Notes: generated by a model not told the origin, from the letters alone. Positions 24,069-37,758 are shown, numbered from the stretch's first letter. The stretch is 64,000 bases of DNA from Acorus gramineus (GCA_030737835.1 CM060848.1:14511254-14575253); one strand, 5' to 3'. Numbers and translations are program-made.

Positions 24069-24998
24069 CTTCAGATGAAATGTTTACACAAGCAGATGCA
24101 ACTCACTGCTATATGAAGGCACCAGTTTATAAAAGCATAAACATTGTAATGAATGAGCTTGTACATAAGTGCACTATTTCATCTTTACCATATGCATGTG
24201 GTGGGTGCATTGGCTCTGCATTTTTTTGTTGTCTTTCCGGGTGTTCCATTTTCAGATGCAGAGAAATGCAATGCTAATGTGAATATATGATGTTCATGAT
24301 AATGATAATGATTCAGTTGATACTTGATGTTTGGTAGACCATGCGTAAATTCTTTATAAAGCTTTTTCACTAAATTGTGAGTCAGCTTTAACAATATATT
24401 TTTTTATATAGAAAAAAAATGCTGGAATTATCATTGTTGAAGCCTTGAAGGGGTGTGACTTGCATAATATGTTAATGTAACTATATGTTGTGAAAAGCAA
24501 GGACTATTGAAATTATTCCCACTACTATATTGCGATTATTTGTGAATGCCCGCTGCATGAATATGTAAAAAATGATAGGGGTGATGAAAAAAACATGAAA
24601 GATGTAATAAATAAATTACGGTGTAACTCTATTTGCAGTTTGTTCTGGGTTTTAATTTTTTCTTTAAATATAAATTTGGCTAATGGAAAAACAAATTGTT
24701 ATTGGATTACTTAAAGAGACTCATTATTTTCCAACTATTCAGGTTTCCTATCACAGTAAGTAATATGTTTTGAATAATGTCACGTATTACAGTCTCATAT
24801 GCGGTTCTTACATGCTTTTGTTTTTTTAAAAACGGATAGCAACACATGTATATATACTTACAGAAAAATGTGTAAATATTGCGTGCTCCTTTTATTGGAA
24901 GAGCAAATTATATACAAATATGATATGCTTTTCCATCTTCATCTTCATACGTATTCATCATTCATCTTTACGTACAAATCCCACAATCTTCCAAAACC
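24069..24998. other. Intergenic gap between convergent CASP and NPF3.1-like genes
   Basis: 930 bp holding the two 3' untranslated regions, which face each other. No repeat or further gene was recognised. Confidence 0.6.
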
Positions 24999-27900
24999 TC
25001 AAACACTCGTCGTCGTCATATCTTCCATGCACACCTCCTCCTTCTTCCCCCTAACCTCCACGGGCTTATACGTATAAAACCTCGCACAAACCACATAGTA
25101 CCCCAGATTGAGCACCTGCAAAGCCGTGATGAGCCAGTAGAAGTACTCGAGCCTCCCCCGGTTGAGGTTGTTGTCGGGGAGCCAGTTGGAACCGTTGGGG
25201 CCGGCGCTGAGTCGGTGGACGAGGGAGACGATGAGGGTGCTGGCGTAGTTGCCCATGGAAATGGACATCCAGAAGAGGGCGGTGGCCGTGCTCTTCATGC
25301 TCTCGGGGGCCTGGTCGTAGAAGAACTCCAGGTGGCCTATCGACATGAACGCCTCCGCCGCGCCGTGCAGCGCGTACTGCGGCACCAGCCAGAACACCGT
25401 CATTGGTATCGTCACGCGCGGCTCGTCTGTTAGACCGTGCTCCCCCGCCGCCTGCTTCCGCTTCACCTCCACGAACCCTAAAATATCAGCTTTTCATTGT
25501 CAGTTCCAGTCTTACATGCCTCGTTACTGTCATATGCTCGCATTAGTGATGAATATACATGGTTTTTATATTTTCTATAAACGAATTAATACAATTTGTT
25601 GGAGTATATATATTTTTAATTTTTAAAAAATTAAATCTGGGTCTTTCGAGGGACCTTGAAATAATATGTAATTAGATCCCTAAATCACATTGTATATTAT
25701 TTCTGGGTCCTTCTATCTCAACATCGTTAAATTCATCGTTATATTTTTCATTTTTACCTCTCCTTTTTCACTGTCTATGTACACTGTTAACAAGTCTATG
25801 TATATTATTAAACTATTTGTGTACATTGTTAACGTATCTTTGTACACTGTTAAAAATGTGAAGATATACAAAATTGAAAAAAAAAGGATAAAAGATACAT
25901 CCACTGGATGAAAGGACTTAGAAATGATATTTCAACTAATATGAGGAGGTAAAAATAAGTTCAGATGTTTTAGGGACCTAAAATTAATTCAGGGTTCCCT
26001 AGAAGACCTGTAATTAATTTCTTGTTTATTTTTTTATAAAAATATATATTAATGAGGTATATTATTTTAAAAAAATCAAAACATGGTGTGGACTGGAATT
26101 GGACATATAAAAAAACTATACATAATATTTTTCATAAATTAAACAAGTTCTTAATCAAATGAGAAAAAATTTATTGTTTATTTTTATTTGATACAAAATT
26201 GACAGTTGTATTTTAAAAACTATACAATAAAACAATAGTGAAATTAAAGAATGCGATATTCTAGAAAATAAAAATCATTTAGTCAATGATGCACTCATGG
26301 CGTGAACTCAACAAAATAAAATGTTACGTACGTAAATATGAAAAATGATTCATAGCTAAAACCTTGAACAACTTGGTGCTCAAAATGATGTTGACACCAA
26401 TCACAGGAGATATTTCTCTTCCTTAAAAGTGATAATATGAAATGTTTTTTTGATGTTGGTTCAACAAGACTTCATAAACAAATATTATAAATTTATAATA
26501 TATATAATATGTAATAAAAAAAAGAAGAGGATATTCAATCAAATCTCCTCTCTTAATGAAACCATCGTTCAATGAAATAATAGTAGCAACATTTATCTTT
26601 TTTAAAAAAAAAAAACTTCTTTCTGACCTGCGACGAGCGTGGCCGCAACGGAGATGGTGAAACCGACGCCCATGCGATTAAAGAACGATATTCCGCGGTC
26701 GAGGCCGGTGAGGCGCCTCGCGGCGGGGATGAGGAGGCGGTCGTAGACGGTGATGGTGAAGAGCATGGAGAGGATGGTGAAGACGGACATGGACCCCGGC
26801 GGGATCAGAAAGGACGATCGCCCGACGTGCCGGTCCATGGTGCGCGCCTGTTGGAGGGAAAACGTGCTTTGTTGGGCGGCCGCGGTGAAAACCAAGATCC
26901 CCGCGGCCCAGATAGGTCCCATTCGGATCAGCGATTTGAGCTCCTCGACCCGGTGGACCGTGCTCAACCTCCACAGGTCTGGCTTGACCAGGTCATCTTC
27001 GTCCGTCACGATCGCCGCCTTATCGAAGAACCTGTACCATGATATTTGAGACTACACGGAAAAAATTAGCTGCTAATATTTTTTTTTTTTTTTTTTTGTT
27101 AGCATGATCCTTATTGGAGGACCCACTAATTTAATGTCGTTTATAAGGGACATTTAGGGCCACCCTTTTTCAGTCACTATGGGGTTTTTTTTGTTTTGTT
27201 TCATTTGAATAGATTGAACAGCTAGTCTGTCAAGAGTGAGACGGGTGAGTGTGGATTTTGATGTTTTTGTTTTATAGAGATTGACAGGGCTCATCAATGA
27301 TTTTTGTCGGATCTCCTCGTGACATACGGATGAGTTGTTCTTAGGGCGTTCACATGTATGGGTACTTTTATTATTATCGTTATCATTATCTTCATTTACT
27401 GAAAAGAAGAAGATATTATCAGCTTCAAATATAGGGATCCAAGATCTATGGGAGGTGGGGCGGCGGATGCGCGCCAACGATGATAGGAGCAAGAAGGGTA
27501 GAGCATGGCTCTCCTTGATACCGGTCGGGACTTGGGCATTATGGCGGGTGAGAAATGACGTTGTGTTCAGGGGCACGGTTTACTATTTTGAGAACCTTTG
27601 GACATCTACGATCCGGTCCATCATGGATTGGGGCGTGTGCTTGGCCGGTGCGACGAGTATCCGTCTCGCGGAGGAGTCACTACACATTTCCAAGTAGCGG
27701 GGAGTCTGGTTGGGTGCAGGTAGAAAGCTTTTCTACTGACCCAATTTTTTTCTCCCTTTCTTTTTTTCTTTTCTTCTTTTACATTTTGAGCTTGGTTCAC
27801 TCTATCATTTTCTTCACATTCGATCTAGTTTTATCTTTATTAAAATAGAAATTAATTACATTTGATTTTAAAAAAAAAAATTTATATCCAAGGGTGACTA

Positions 27901-30849
27901 TGAGTCTTTTATTGTAATGATCTCAGCTAAAATGATGCATATCCCATCCCAATATATTAAAATCCAACAATGACAAAATTAAATCACTAGATGGGACTGT
28001 TTGAATTAAGATAGTCATCAATCAAAATGGCCCACCAGTCCCCCTCCCAGTTTTTGTCTTAAATTAAAGATGAACAATCCACGTGTGGTTTCCTTTATTG
28101 TAATGAATATGTTGTATTAGACACAAATTTTGTCGTTGCCCAATGAACATTTCTCATCCATGTAAACCAATTTTTACTTAACATTCAGGGTTTTTTTTTT
28201 TTTTTTTGAGTAATTAACAAAACTAGCATTAAAAAATTGAATATTAACAAACATTACATTAAAGATTGAATATTTGTAAAAGGTAACACTAGTAAAACGT
28301 TAACTTTTTTTTTTTAACACTAGAGACGTCATGTACATAAAAAAAAAAATGATCACAATCTAAAATAAAGGAGACGTGCCATATATACATGGCGCCTCTT
28401 TAGAAAATCAAAAGAACAAAGGAGATGCCATATATATATGACGCTTATATGACGCCTTTAGTATAAAAAAAAATTTGTTAGTGTTACTTTGTGTTATTTT
28501 TACAAATACTCATTCTAATGGTGCTATTTATGTAAATTGCCTTTTTTTTTTTCTTCTTATGTTGTATATACTGAAAGAAAATCAATGCTGGATTTAAACG
28601 AATACTCAAGCATGTTCAACTTAAACAATTTTGTATAGCTGGTCCACAAAAAAAATTATCTTTGTTTGTCATCAAAATGATCTTAGCACCAATGTCTCTG
28701 TGCTGAAAAACGTCCTTAATTATTTAGTTTTTAAATATTTTTTTATAGTCTAAGATAACATTTGAAAACATGTGTTAGATGACTCCAAATTGTGTTTCTA
28801 AACACCCAATTGATTAGCAATTTTTAGAAATAATTAAATAGTACAAAAAGGTTTATCTAAGACCAAAAAAAATTCAAGGATTAATCTTTAGTCAGTTTGG
28901 CGTTTATTTTTATTTTTTTCTATTAGAACACCCACAAAAATTGTGTTTAAAATCCATCATTTCTATTTCATTTATGGACATCCCATCCAAAATTTTCTTT
29001 TAAAGAATCTATAACTGAATACCTTAAAAAGAGAAATTCTCTTTTAAACCGTAGTCACCTAAGCTAATAGATGAAAGTTTTTAAAAGCTAGTTTTCAACC
29101 CAGATATCTTGATAAGAGAGATCAAAAATAAAATTGAATATTAAATAAAAAGAGAAGAATTGAAGAAGAAGAGGATGAAGGAGAAAAATATGAAAGAATA
29201 AAAAAAAAAACTTACGTGAACTGATCAGTGTGAATCAACTTCCCATCCAAAGAGATGGCCTCATCCAACTCATCATTCTTATACAGTTCCCCCACCCCAA
29301 CCATCCCCACCCCCCTCTTCTTCACCGCACCCACCACCACCTGCGCCAGCCTCGTGAATGGGCTCCCCACCGGCTCCAAATTCCTGTACATTGGATACCC
29401 CACCACGAAAGACACTACCGACACCCCCATCGCTACCGTCGGTATCCCCAATCCCCATCCCCACCCCACGTTATCCTGCACGTACACCACCACCGTCACC
29501 GCCACTAGTATCGCCACCCCCATGCAGAAGTAGTACCAGTTGAAGAACTTCCACGTCCGGGTCTTCTGTTTCGGGTCCGACCCGTCGAACTGGTCGGCTC
29601 CGAAGGCCACCACGCACGGCCGGATCCCCCCTGCACCGACAGCCGTCAGTGCGAGCGACGCATAGAGGATGGAGAGCTGCCATGTCGAGGCCTCCTGGCA
29701 GGGTTGGTTTCCAACACAGCTCGGCGGTCTGAAGTGTGGCAGCACCGCTGAGGCTGTAAGGCTTATCATACCCTGTTTGGATCATCTCATCAAGTCTAGT
29801 CAGTCTCTAACAAAAATATAAAAAAAAACCATTTAGGTTTTGTTTGGATCTATGTTTGGATAAATTATATGCTTGAAAAATCAATGATTCTCATATACTA
29901 ATCCAAACACATTTTCACCTTTTCATTTTTCATGCTACCATCACTTTCTCATGCTATAAAATCTTGTGATTAAAAAGTAAATAAAATAATCTTTTTGAAA
30001 GTTGAGTTTGAAATTAACTATGTTTGGATATATCGAGTTTTTTAGAATCTTGTATTTCAAATTCAGTTTTTAAAAAGCGTTGATTTATTAGTTTTTCCAT
30101 CACAAGATTTTCTTGGCTTGAAATGTGTTTGGATCGGAGTTTGAGAATTTTTAACTTTTCAATCACATAATCTATCCAAACACATATCCAAACACAATCT
30201 CAATCTTAGGTTGAATTTAGATCGATGTGAGATTAAAACGCTAAGATTTTTATAATTTTGTGTTTCAAACTCAGCTTTTGAAAAACGTTGTTTTATTAGC
30301 TTTTCAATCGCAAGAATTTTTAGTCTAGAAAAGAAAGATGGTTGTTTGATAAGCTAGACACTAAAAATATGTTTTGATCCAAATTTAAGAATCTTTAATT
30401 TTTCAAACGCAAAATCTACTTAAACTCATATTTAAACGGACCCTTAAATGAGGTGAGGGGAATGTGTGGTTTACGATTTGGTAGATGATGGAGGAGGCGG
30501 TGATGGTCCAAAAGCGGCCGAGGTAGGCGTCAGAGACGAAGGCGCCGAGGAGGGGGGTGAGGCTGGCGGTGCCGCCGAAGTTGGTGAGGGTGGTGGCGGC
30601 CTTGGCCAAGGGGAGGTGCATCTGTTGGGTCAGGTAGCTTATCATGTTTGCGCCGAAGCCGACCACCGCCAGCTTCTCAGACACCTCATTCGCTTTGTAC
30701 ATCAAGAAGACAAGAACAAGAGCAAAACCAAACTAATTCAGTCATCCATTTCATGTCAGTATTAGCAGAAGAGATGATGAACATGTAAGATTACCAAAGA
30801 TGAAGGGCATTGTTCTTATCCCTCCTTTTCTCCTCCACTTCTCCTCCAT
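24999..30849 (-). CDS. NPF3.1: NRT1/PTR-family proton-coupled transporter, NPF3.1-like
   Basis: Twelve-helix MFS transporter of the plant NPF family. Its Arabidopsis relative NPF3.1 moves nitrate/nitrite and gibberellin; the substrate here cannot be told from sequence. Five exons on the minus strand: 30849-30795, 30692-30475, 29772-29216, 27031-26628, 25477-24999, all GT-AG, giving 570 residues, normal for the family. Visible features: GGIRTMPFIFANEVSEKLAV with the ExxEK proton-coupling motif in helix 1, the PTR signatures GGIRPCVVAFGADQFD and FFNWYYFCMG, the central-loop segment WRLSTVHRVEELKSLIRMGP, FSLQQARTMDRH, and EAFMSIGHLEFFYDQAPESM followed by NWLPDNNLNRGRLEYFYWL. The agreement with NPF3.1 as I remember it is dense along the whole length, including DKAAIVT and TLVAGFVEVKRK across exon junctions. 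Introns 2, 3 and 4 are loaded with repeats. No defect is seen. Confidence 0.93.
25478..26627. other. NPF3.1 intron 4
   Basis: AT-rich intron of 1150 bases. Apart from the 21 bp tandem repeat at 25770-25860 nothing was recognised in it. Confidence 0.6.
25770..25860. repeat. Short tandem repeat, four degenerate copies of about 21 bp
   Basis: The units resemble TCTATGTACACTGTTAACAAG and recur four times with drift. They lie in intron 4 of the NPF3.1-like gene, inside a longer stretch of unknown origin. The matching open frames on both strands are by-products of the repeat. Confidence 0.65.
27032..29215. other. NPF3.1 intron 3 (2.2 kb)
   Basis: GT-AG intron containing a LINE tail (27335-27880) and, at about 28190-28560, an unidentified repeat-like block bordered by T-runs in which ACGCC/GGCG and ATATATATG words recur. 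No other coding potential was recognised. Confidence 0.5.
27335..27880 (+). mobile_element. LINE 3' end in NPF3.1 intron 3
   Basis: Plus-strand translation contains TWALWRVRNDVVFRGTVYYF followed by ENLWTSTIRSIMDWGVCLAG and ends LHISK with a stop at about 27697. This is the C-terminal W-x-x-R-N-x-x-x-F ... W ... DWG pattern of plant L1-like ORF2. A T-rich trailer and an A-run at about 27868-27878 follow, consistent with a 3' end. The element is 5'-truncated; the left limit is approximate. Confidence 0.7.
29830..30447. repeat. Two adjacent MITE-like repeats filling NPF3.1 intron 2
   Basis: Two related blocks (about 30000-30200 and 30203-30447) share words such as TTTCAAACTCAGCTTTTGAA, TTTATTAGCTTTTCAATC and TTTGGAT. 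The second block matches, in inverted orientation, the repeat at 37797-38480. Together they take up most of the 702 bp intron. The ends (…AAACGGACCCTTAAAT) resemble those of small hAT- or Harbinger-type elements, but no clean target duplication was fixed. Confidence 0.55.
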
Positions 30850-33800
30850 TTTTCCTTCACCAATTCTTGGGACACCCATTGATGATAGAGGGGGAATCTG
30901 GGGGGTCTTTTTTTAATATATAGAGAGAGGTTTTGTGGGGTTTGGACTTGTGAATGGTAGTCATTTTTTTTTTAAGTGTATGATATTTGTGGGGGTGGGT
31001 GTGTGTGGTAAATTTAGAGATGGGGTGTCATCACTGGTGACGTATCATTTTACATGTTTAATTTATTTAATATAATTAACATATGGGATTTGCAATATCT
31101 TTAATTAGTCTGAGTATTACTCACACCCTAATTATAGATTGATGAGATCTGATGAAATATTCAGCATGTGTGGATGGATTTTAAGAGTTAGTGCGATGTT
31201 TACTCTCTGTGTTTTTGTACCTTTTTAAATGCTAGTGGAAGCAATTTCTGTTTAAGCTAAGCAAGATAGATGTATATGTTCAATGTTCAGACATGAAAGG
31301 AAACCAATTGGTGGTGACGTGCTTTTGGTAACTGACACGAATGAGTGTGTAGATGTAAAGAAATTGATGATAAAGAAAATGCTTTGATAGAGGATCAGTT
31401 CGGTAAGAACAGAAGATAAGGGTCATACGTTAACAGTGAGACCTAAAAGGACAATCACAATGACTAGTGACAATAATAAAGGTAGGATGGAACCAAATTG
31501 ACATTTGCATGTGACAATTTCTTCTAATTGTAGTAGCTATTACTGGAAAAAAAATTATATGATTCCATTTGGGGTTAGACACTGTCTAATGGGCTGTAAC
31601 CTTAAAAAGATATGTTTATTACAATGGTTAGTTATTTACTGTCATGTCATATAGGGGGATCATGGGGTAATAAAATGGTGTCATATTTTGTATATGCATC
31701 TTGTTTCATGACTTGTTGCCATGTCATAGCTTATTTTTAAGAAAACTTAAAAATGAGGATATTATTCATCACATTTAATCAATCTCTAATGTGTAAAAAG
31801 ACATAATTATGATAAAATTATCACAATCTTTATATATTAAACATGTGAGATTGTTATTAATAAGCTCTCTATTGAAAACTGATCGACCACATCTGATCTT
31901 AATTAGATCCGGTCTTATATAACACATCATTATTATATAATTTAAAAGGGCTGTCGGAAATTTGAAAAACTCATGGGAGTTTTTTTTTTTTGCTGGAGTA
32001 CTCATGGGAGTTAATAATAGTTGAGTACACATGGAGGGGGAAACGGGTCAGTGTCAACTTCATGGCAGGTCATTGTACAGTGTGATATTCATATTTGTGT
32101 CTAATGAATTATTAATCTCAACCTTGGTAAATATGTCACAAATTGTGACCCATGATCTTATAGATTAAAGTCTCTTTAGAAACAGATTGTGATTTCAAAT
32201 GCGTGACATTAGTATAGTGAGGCCAAATGGGTGATGCTCCAATGGATTAGTTAAACATTACCAATAAAACTGCCAATTATCTCAAATATATCCATGCATG
32301 CTCCATTTGTAACCACTTTTAAAATTTGGATACATATTTAAATATCGGGATATTCACTCAAAAAATATTATATAATATAAATGTATTATATATTTATAAA
32401 AGAACTTATTTTATATCATATACGTACTTAGATACAAATTCTAAATTCTGGACAACAAATTCGTACAATTCCATATTCGATCCATTGAGTGGTGTAACAT
32501 CAGATTACACAATGCTGGTTTTCAGTCTTTTATTCTATAAATAAATCACAGATCAAAAGCCTCCTTTTATCTAGATATATAAATGGTCCTATTCATAAAA
32601 CCAAACACAAAATGCATTACATTAATAACCATTTCATGTACAAAAAAAGAAGGTATATCTCAATATTGGCATATAAGTCCACTCTTTCGGCCAAACTTTT
32701 CTTTTTCATTCATTCATTGATGTCTTTTCCACGTGAAATGTTTCTTCCATAATTTCTGAATTTTTGCGCACACTTAAAGCAGGCCTAATGTTTGTTTAAC
32801 CTTTTGCCCTTGAACAAGAGAGAGAAGTAGATATGTAGTACTTTTTAAGTGAAGTTGTAATTATTACATGAGAAATCTAGTTCCCTCCATCCATGATATA
32901 TATTACCATTGAAGTTGTCATTCAATCCAATTAATTTCACTTTTTTTTGTTATTCACTTGTTCTCATTATAAGGAATTCAAATGAAAAACTATACGACAT
33001 TTTGGTTAGATCCATGAGTTTGATTTCTATGAGTTCTTATTTTAAATTTCTTTAACCCACCTAGACGCATATGGTTTGTGGTTACTTTTTTACATCTAGA
33101 ATTTTCTGGACTAATGTTGGAATCCTTATCACCATAAAATAATATAAAAAAAAGACTCCAAATGAGAAGGGAGCAAAAAAAATAAAATGAGTTCATAAAT
33201 GAAGTGTCCAATGAGTAGTGTAAGTTCCTAACCATACATAATTTATATATCAACTAGAAACTCTTTTGAGGTGAAATTGATTTACATATTGTATACTAAT
33301 CAGTATGAGTATGCTATCAATATCACATATATATTATATAACAATGGATGAAATTAATTGAGTCATGTGTAGTTAGCTTAGGTGACACATAAAGTGGCAT
33401 ACAGTGAATTAGGGATCATCCCTGAAATGATACACTGCAATGGATGACAGCCACCCATTTTTTTTTTTTTGGGGTGGGGTCGGGTTGATGAAGCAGTTGA
33501 AAGGTTGTCATTTGTACGCTACATTCATTAATTTTAGATGTCTTCAAGCTCAAGCCAAGTACTGCTTGGATGGTGAATCATCAAGTTGTTTCCACCTAAT
33601 AAGAATCCCAAAAATAAAAGCCAAGTGACATTTAATTGCATCCCACCCAAAAAAAAAAAAAAGTTCCACCAAGGCACTTGAGTAGGCAAGCTTGGATCTA
33701 TGTGTTTCATATCTAAAGTGTCATTATATTCAATTTGAGTTTAGATTCAATCATACTCGATTTTAAGGTAACTTTTGAAAAAGAGTTTGAATAGCTTTTT

Positions 33801-34080
33801 AAATATGCTATTTTGAAAGATTCAATCAATCTCATTTCTAAACGCCCAATAAACTCAATTTGTGAATGAAATTAGAAACAACATTTTCACGAATCCAAAA
33901 TATGCTTCCTGGAAACCTGTTTTCAAAATCTTAACTCAAATCGAACACACACAACTATAGAAATTAAAATATAAAAAGTTCACTTAATGAATATGAATAT
34001 TTATAGGGTTAGAACGTAATGCAACTCATCTAAGCTTCTCATGGTCAATCTAGCCGTACTATGTTAATGTGATAAAAACT
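30850..34080. other. Intergenic region upstream of NPF3.1-like gene
   Basis: AT-rich DNA. The first 200 bases should include the promoter and 5' leader; a TATATAGAGAGAGG stretch at about 30918-30931 is placed where a TATA box could be on either strand, but this is weak. No gene, RNA gene or clear element was recognised in the rest. Confidence 0.45.
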
Positions 34081-34095
34081 ACCTGTCCCCAATAA

Positions 34096-34129
34096 CCCCC
34101 CCCCCCCCCCCCCCCCAACACACACACAC
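34096..34129. repeat. Poly-C run followed by CA repeats
   Basis: Twenty-one consecutive C (34096-34116) followed by about six CA units. A simple repeat, prone to sequencing error. Confidence 0.9.
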
Positions 34130-34799
34130 CACTTTTCATTGTAACGTGTATGAATAAACAAGAAGCATAACAATTCACTCAATGTGGAATATCCGTGCTG
34201 AATTACCTCTCCAATCAAATTATAGAGTGGGAGTTCTGTGAATGAATAAGTGGATTCTGCTTGGTGTTCCCAAAAAATATTGTTTCTATTCAATCCCAAA
34301 TAAATGTAATGTCCCCCTTGAATGACTAACGTCTAGAATTGAATTCTCCAAACATGGCATTAAAATGAACCACTTTTTTTTCTTCTTCTCTCCACGTTAT
34401 AGAAACTAATAAAAATGGGTCATCAAGCACAAGACAATATTTTGTGGTAAATGAAGTAATTTGAGCAAGTGCTCAAGCTCACTGAAGAAACAAAACTACA
34501 CAAGACAGGCAACCGTGGTGCATTTGATTGTGCAAAGCGTGACGCATGAAACGAAATTATCAGATGATGAATGAATTCAACACATAATACCCCCCTTTTT
34601 GTGATCAATGATTGGGAGACCATAAGATGCTAAAGTTACTATTTTTCAACATGAGGACTAACATTTCCAATTAGATGGAACGATTCTAACATTGTCGATG
34701 GTGTTACAGTAATTTTTTGAACGGCTACAGTTGATGAAAGTTATGACTGATAAAAGGAGATAAAAAGAAATGCAAAGGAATCCTTTGACTTCCAATGCA

Positions 34800-34905
34800 A
34801 CAAAGAGATACATCCATTAAAATGGATACAAGTGCAATTGATGGATACGTCCATTGAATGGGTGCCGAGTGCAACCATAGGTACATCCATTGAATGAGTG
34901 CAATC
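34800..34905. repeat. Degenerate minisatellite, about three copies of a 30-37 bp unit
   Basis: Units of the form GATACATCCATT-AAATGG-...-GTGCAA recur three times with drift. A minus-strand open frame across it is a repeat by-product. Confidence 0.6.
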
Positions 34906-34920
34906 AAGCAGTACTTATGT

Positions 34921-35407
34921 CAGGGCCCGGCCCTAAGTAAATTTAGATGCGCTCTAGACTAACTTAAAAAATGGAGCCTAAGTGCATTTACATTAAAAAA
35001 AATCAAATGCAAATTTTTTTTTTTTTTGGCATGGTTAAAACAAAAATGTCTGATAAAAAATGTATAATAACAAACTTAAAAAACTTATATCTTAAAAAAA
35101 TAAAAATTCTTTTCAGAAAAGGATTAAAAGAATTCTTAAATCATGGGATTTGTTGTTAAAAAACCCATTTTTTTTACAAACACATAAATAAATCCTATAA
35201 AATAGGAATAAAAAATATGGATAGGATTTTAAAAAATTAAAAAAAAATTAAGTAGATGAATTGATATATTTGAAAAAAAATAAGTTTATATCAAAATGCT
35301 TAATATCAAAAAAAAAAAAAAAAAAACATATCTCAGATTTTAGGACCCTTTTTGGGAAGGGGGCTCTAGGCAACTACCTTTGTAGCCTCTGTCCAGAGCC
35401 AGCCTTA
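34921..35407. mobile_element. Possible degraded hAT-type MITE
   Basis: The ends CAGGGCCCGGCCCT and CAGAGCCAGCCTTAG are roughly inverted and resemble the CAGGGCCGGC ends of a common class of plant hAT derivatives. The interior includes GGGGGCTCTAGGCAACTACC, also typical of that class. No 8 bp target duplication survives, so the call is tentative. Confidence 0.4.
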
Positions 35408-36559
35408 GTTACACCAATTATTAATTGGATGTTCTTGTTAGAAAAAAAAAGAAGAAAATCTTCAGAATTTATTAGTGCACAATAAGTGTATTTTTTTGTA
35501 CGTGGCATCATATATCGGGGTTTTTTTTTTTTTTTTTGAGTTAACATTAAATAGGGGGATCTTAATTTTCTATCAACAAGTGGTTTGATATACATATAAA
35601 GGTTACCTATTGGATATTGTCATTTTCAGCCCCATTTTCAGTCATTCTGATCACTTTCCATGGAAATTCGTGCTTTTGTCTTTCATCAGGTGGAGAAAAG
35701 TGTTTCACAAATCATGCCCATGCCACACACTTTTTTCTTTTTCTTTTAAGTGAATATTGGTATTTACTATCTAATTTTATTACTGAATATCAAATTACAA
35801 ACTCTAAAATAGAAGAAAGATCGGAAGACTGAAAAAAAAAAAAAAAAAATAAAATGTGTGTAGCGCATGCCACACACTGTTGATAAAAAAAAAAGAACTT
35901 GCATTGCATTCACATCCATGCATGATTGATTGAGCAGAGCCCTTTAAAAGAGAGATAACATAATCAGACTCCTTATCCATCTGGTGCACTGGGGTCTGCA
36001 TGTGACAAAGAATTGTCCCTCGAATGACGTCCCCCATGACATGATCGAAGTGCTACCATACTGTACTCCGAATTTATCTAATGTTCCAAAAAATAATTTG
36101 ATTAATCAAACATACTACATAGATTATCTTCAGAATTCAGATTTTTATTAATCTGCCTTCATACGAATCATACCTAACATAAAAGTTCTTATATATACAT
36201 CTTAATAGAATATCTGTCGGACACGAATTTTGCGGCTAATCCTCCCATAACTAATGGTTCTCATCACATGCCTCTAGAATACATATCCAGTCAGAGAGAA
36301 AACAAAAGGCACAGAGCATCTGGGATTCTATAGAACAAAAAGAGATACTGAGTGGTGTAGAAAAGAAAAGGACAAGCAAATGTGATATGCAGAATCACAA
36401 GCTTTTGAACTTTCAAAAGATGTAGGTCTCTCTCATTATTTCTGTGCCAGACAGGTGTATAAATTGTGGTTATGGTATGATCACAGGGATCACTGTGGTC
36501 TTGTTTGGCCAACTGAGGCAGGTCCACCTATGATTGCTGACTTGATGTCAATTAAGCAA

Positions 36560-36790
36560 AGAGTGTTGTTACATTCAATTTTTTACTCATTTTAAAATAC
36601 AGTCTTATATATCTCGTTAAAAATCTAGTGAAATATATATCTCGTTAGATGTTATATATACCTCATTAAAAATTTTTACACTTACTAAAAATGAGTTCAT
36701 TCAACTTAAAATAGTAAAATATACATTTTTTATTATCAAAACATATAATTTACTAGATGTTGTTTATTATTTTTAAAAAAATAAAAATAT
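36560..36790. repeat. Interspersed AT-rich repeat, copy 3 (inverted)
   Basis: Matches the repeats at 2627-2830 and 3178-3385 on the opposite strand: AAAAATCTAGTGAA, ATATATCTCGTTAGATGTT, TTTTTACACTTACTAAAAAT and TTATCAAAACATATA appear in mirrored order. Confidence 0.55.
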
Positions 36791-37727
36791 GTTTGATCTA
36801 AGTTATTTCGATGGATAATACGAATCGAGTCTAACATTTTCCATGGGCAACTTAAATGATTTTTACAGAGCTGTTGAAGTCCGGTCGGTGAGTTTTGGCC
36901 AGGGACCATGGTGTGCATTAAATTTGTTTTATTTTATTGTTGCATGTGACACGAGTACATTGGACTCAAGTGGAACATTAGGTGACAAAATACTGACTGA
37001 GACAAAATACTAACTGACAGAGAACTCAAGCAGACATGGCTTTTGTCCAAGGCTTCACATGAACTTTTTTAATTACAAAATCGTACCAGTTCAATTGAGC
37101 CACTACAATAATGGGACCATTCTTCAAAAGAAAAATGTTGGGCTCGGTCATTTGTCATTGTCAAACACTGTAGTCCACTCGTGTTTTTAATTTTTTTTTA
37201 ATTTTATACTGATATTTAATTTATTAAAATAATATATTCAGTATCGATATCATTTATAAAAAAATATAAAAATATAAATTTTTTTTAATAAAATATATAT
37301 ATCTTATTATTGTAAATGAAAATAATTAACGAGTTATACAGAATTAAAAGTAAATGTTTTTTTTTTTTAATTACAGACAACCCATATACATTGATAACTA
37401 TCTGAGGTATATATACCGTCAGTGACATGATCAGATTCCATGTAACCAGCGCTTGAACATAATTGATAATGTGCAATTGTCAATATTTTTTATTTTATGG
37501 AAAATTCTTTTTTTATTTTATTTATTTCATAACTATCATGTAAACAAATTTCTAAAAGAAACTGTGATTATAAAATATCATTCACTAATTATAACTTTTT
37601 TGGTACAGACTTGTTTGTAGGAATCGAGTTGTTAGAGGGAAGAGAAGTCTAAGACCATGGAAACTAAAAGGCCAGAGAAGAGGAGCTTAGAGGATGGAGT
37701 TTTTCGTATAGATAAAAATATTAAAGC

Positions 37728-37730
<3 letters not shown>

Positions 37731-37758
<28 letters not shown>
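37731..37758. repeat. TA microsatellite
   Basis: About 14 uninterrupted TA units. Confidence 0.95.

Noticed and set aside
25690-25911. Open frames on both strands with repeated MYTVNK-like words
   Set aside because: Produced by the 21 bp tandem repeat in an intron.
29230-29543. Proline- and histidine-rich plus-strand frames
   Set aside because: Antisense of NPF3.1-like exon 3; the transporter frame on the minus strand is unmistakable.
30466-30765. Glycine/glutamate-rich plus-strand frame
   Set aside because: Antisense of NPF3.1-like exon 2.
34921-35407. Firm call of a hAT element
   Set aside because: The ends look right but no 8 bp duplication survives, so it is kept only as a tentative feature.
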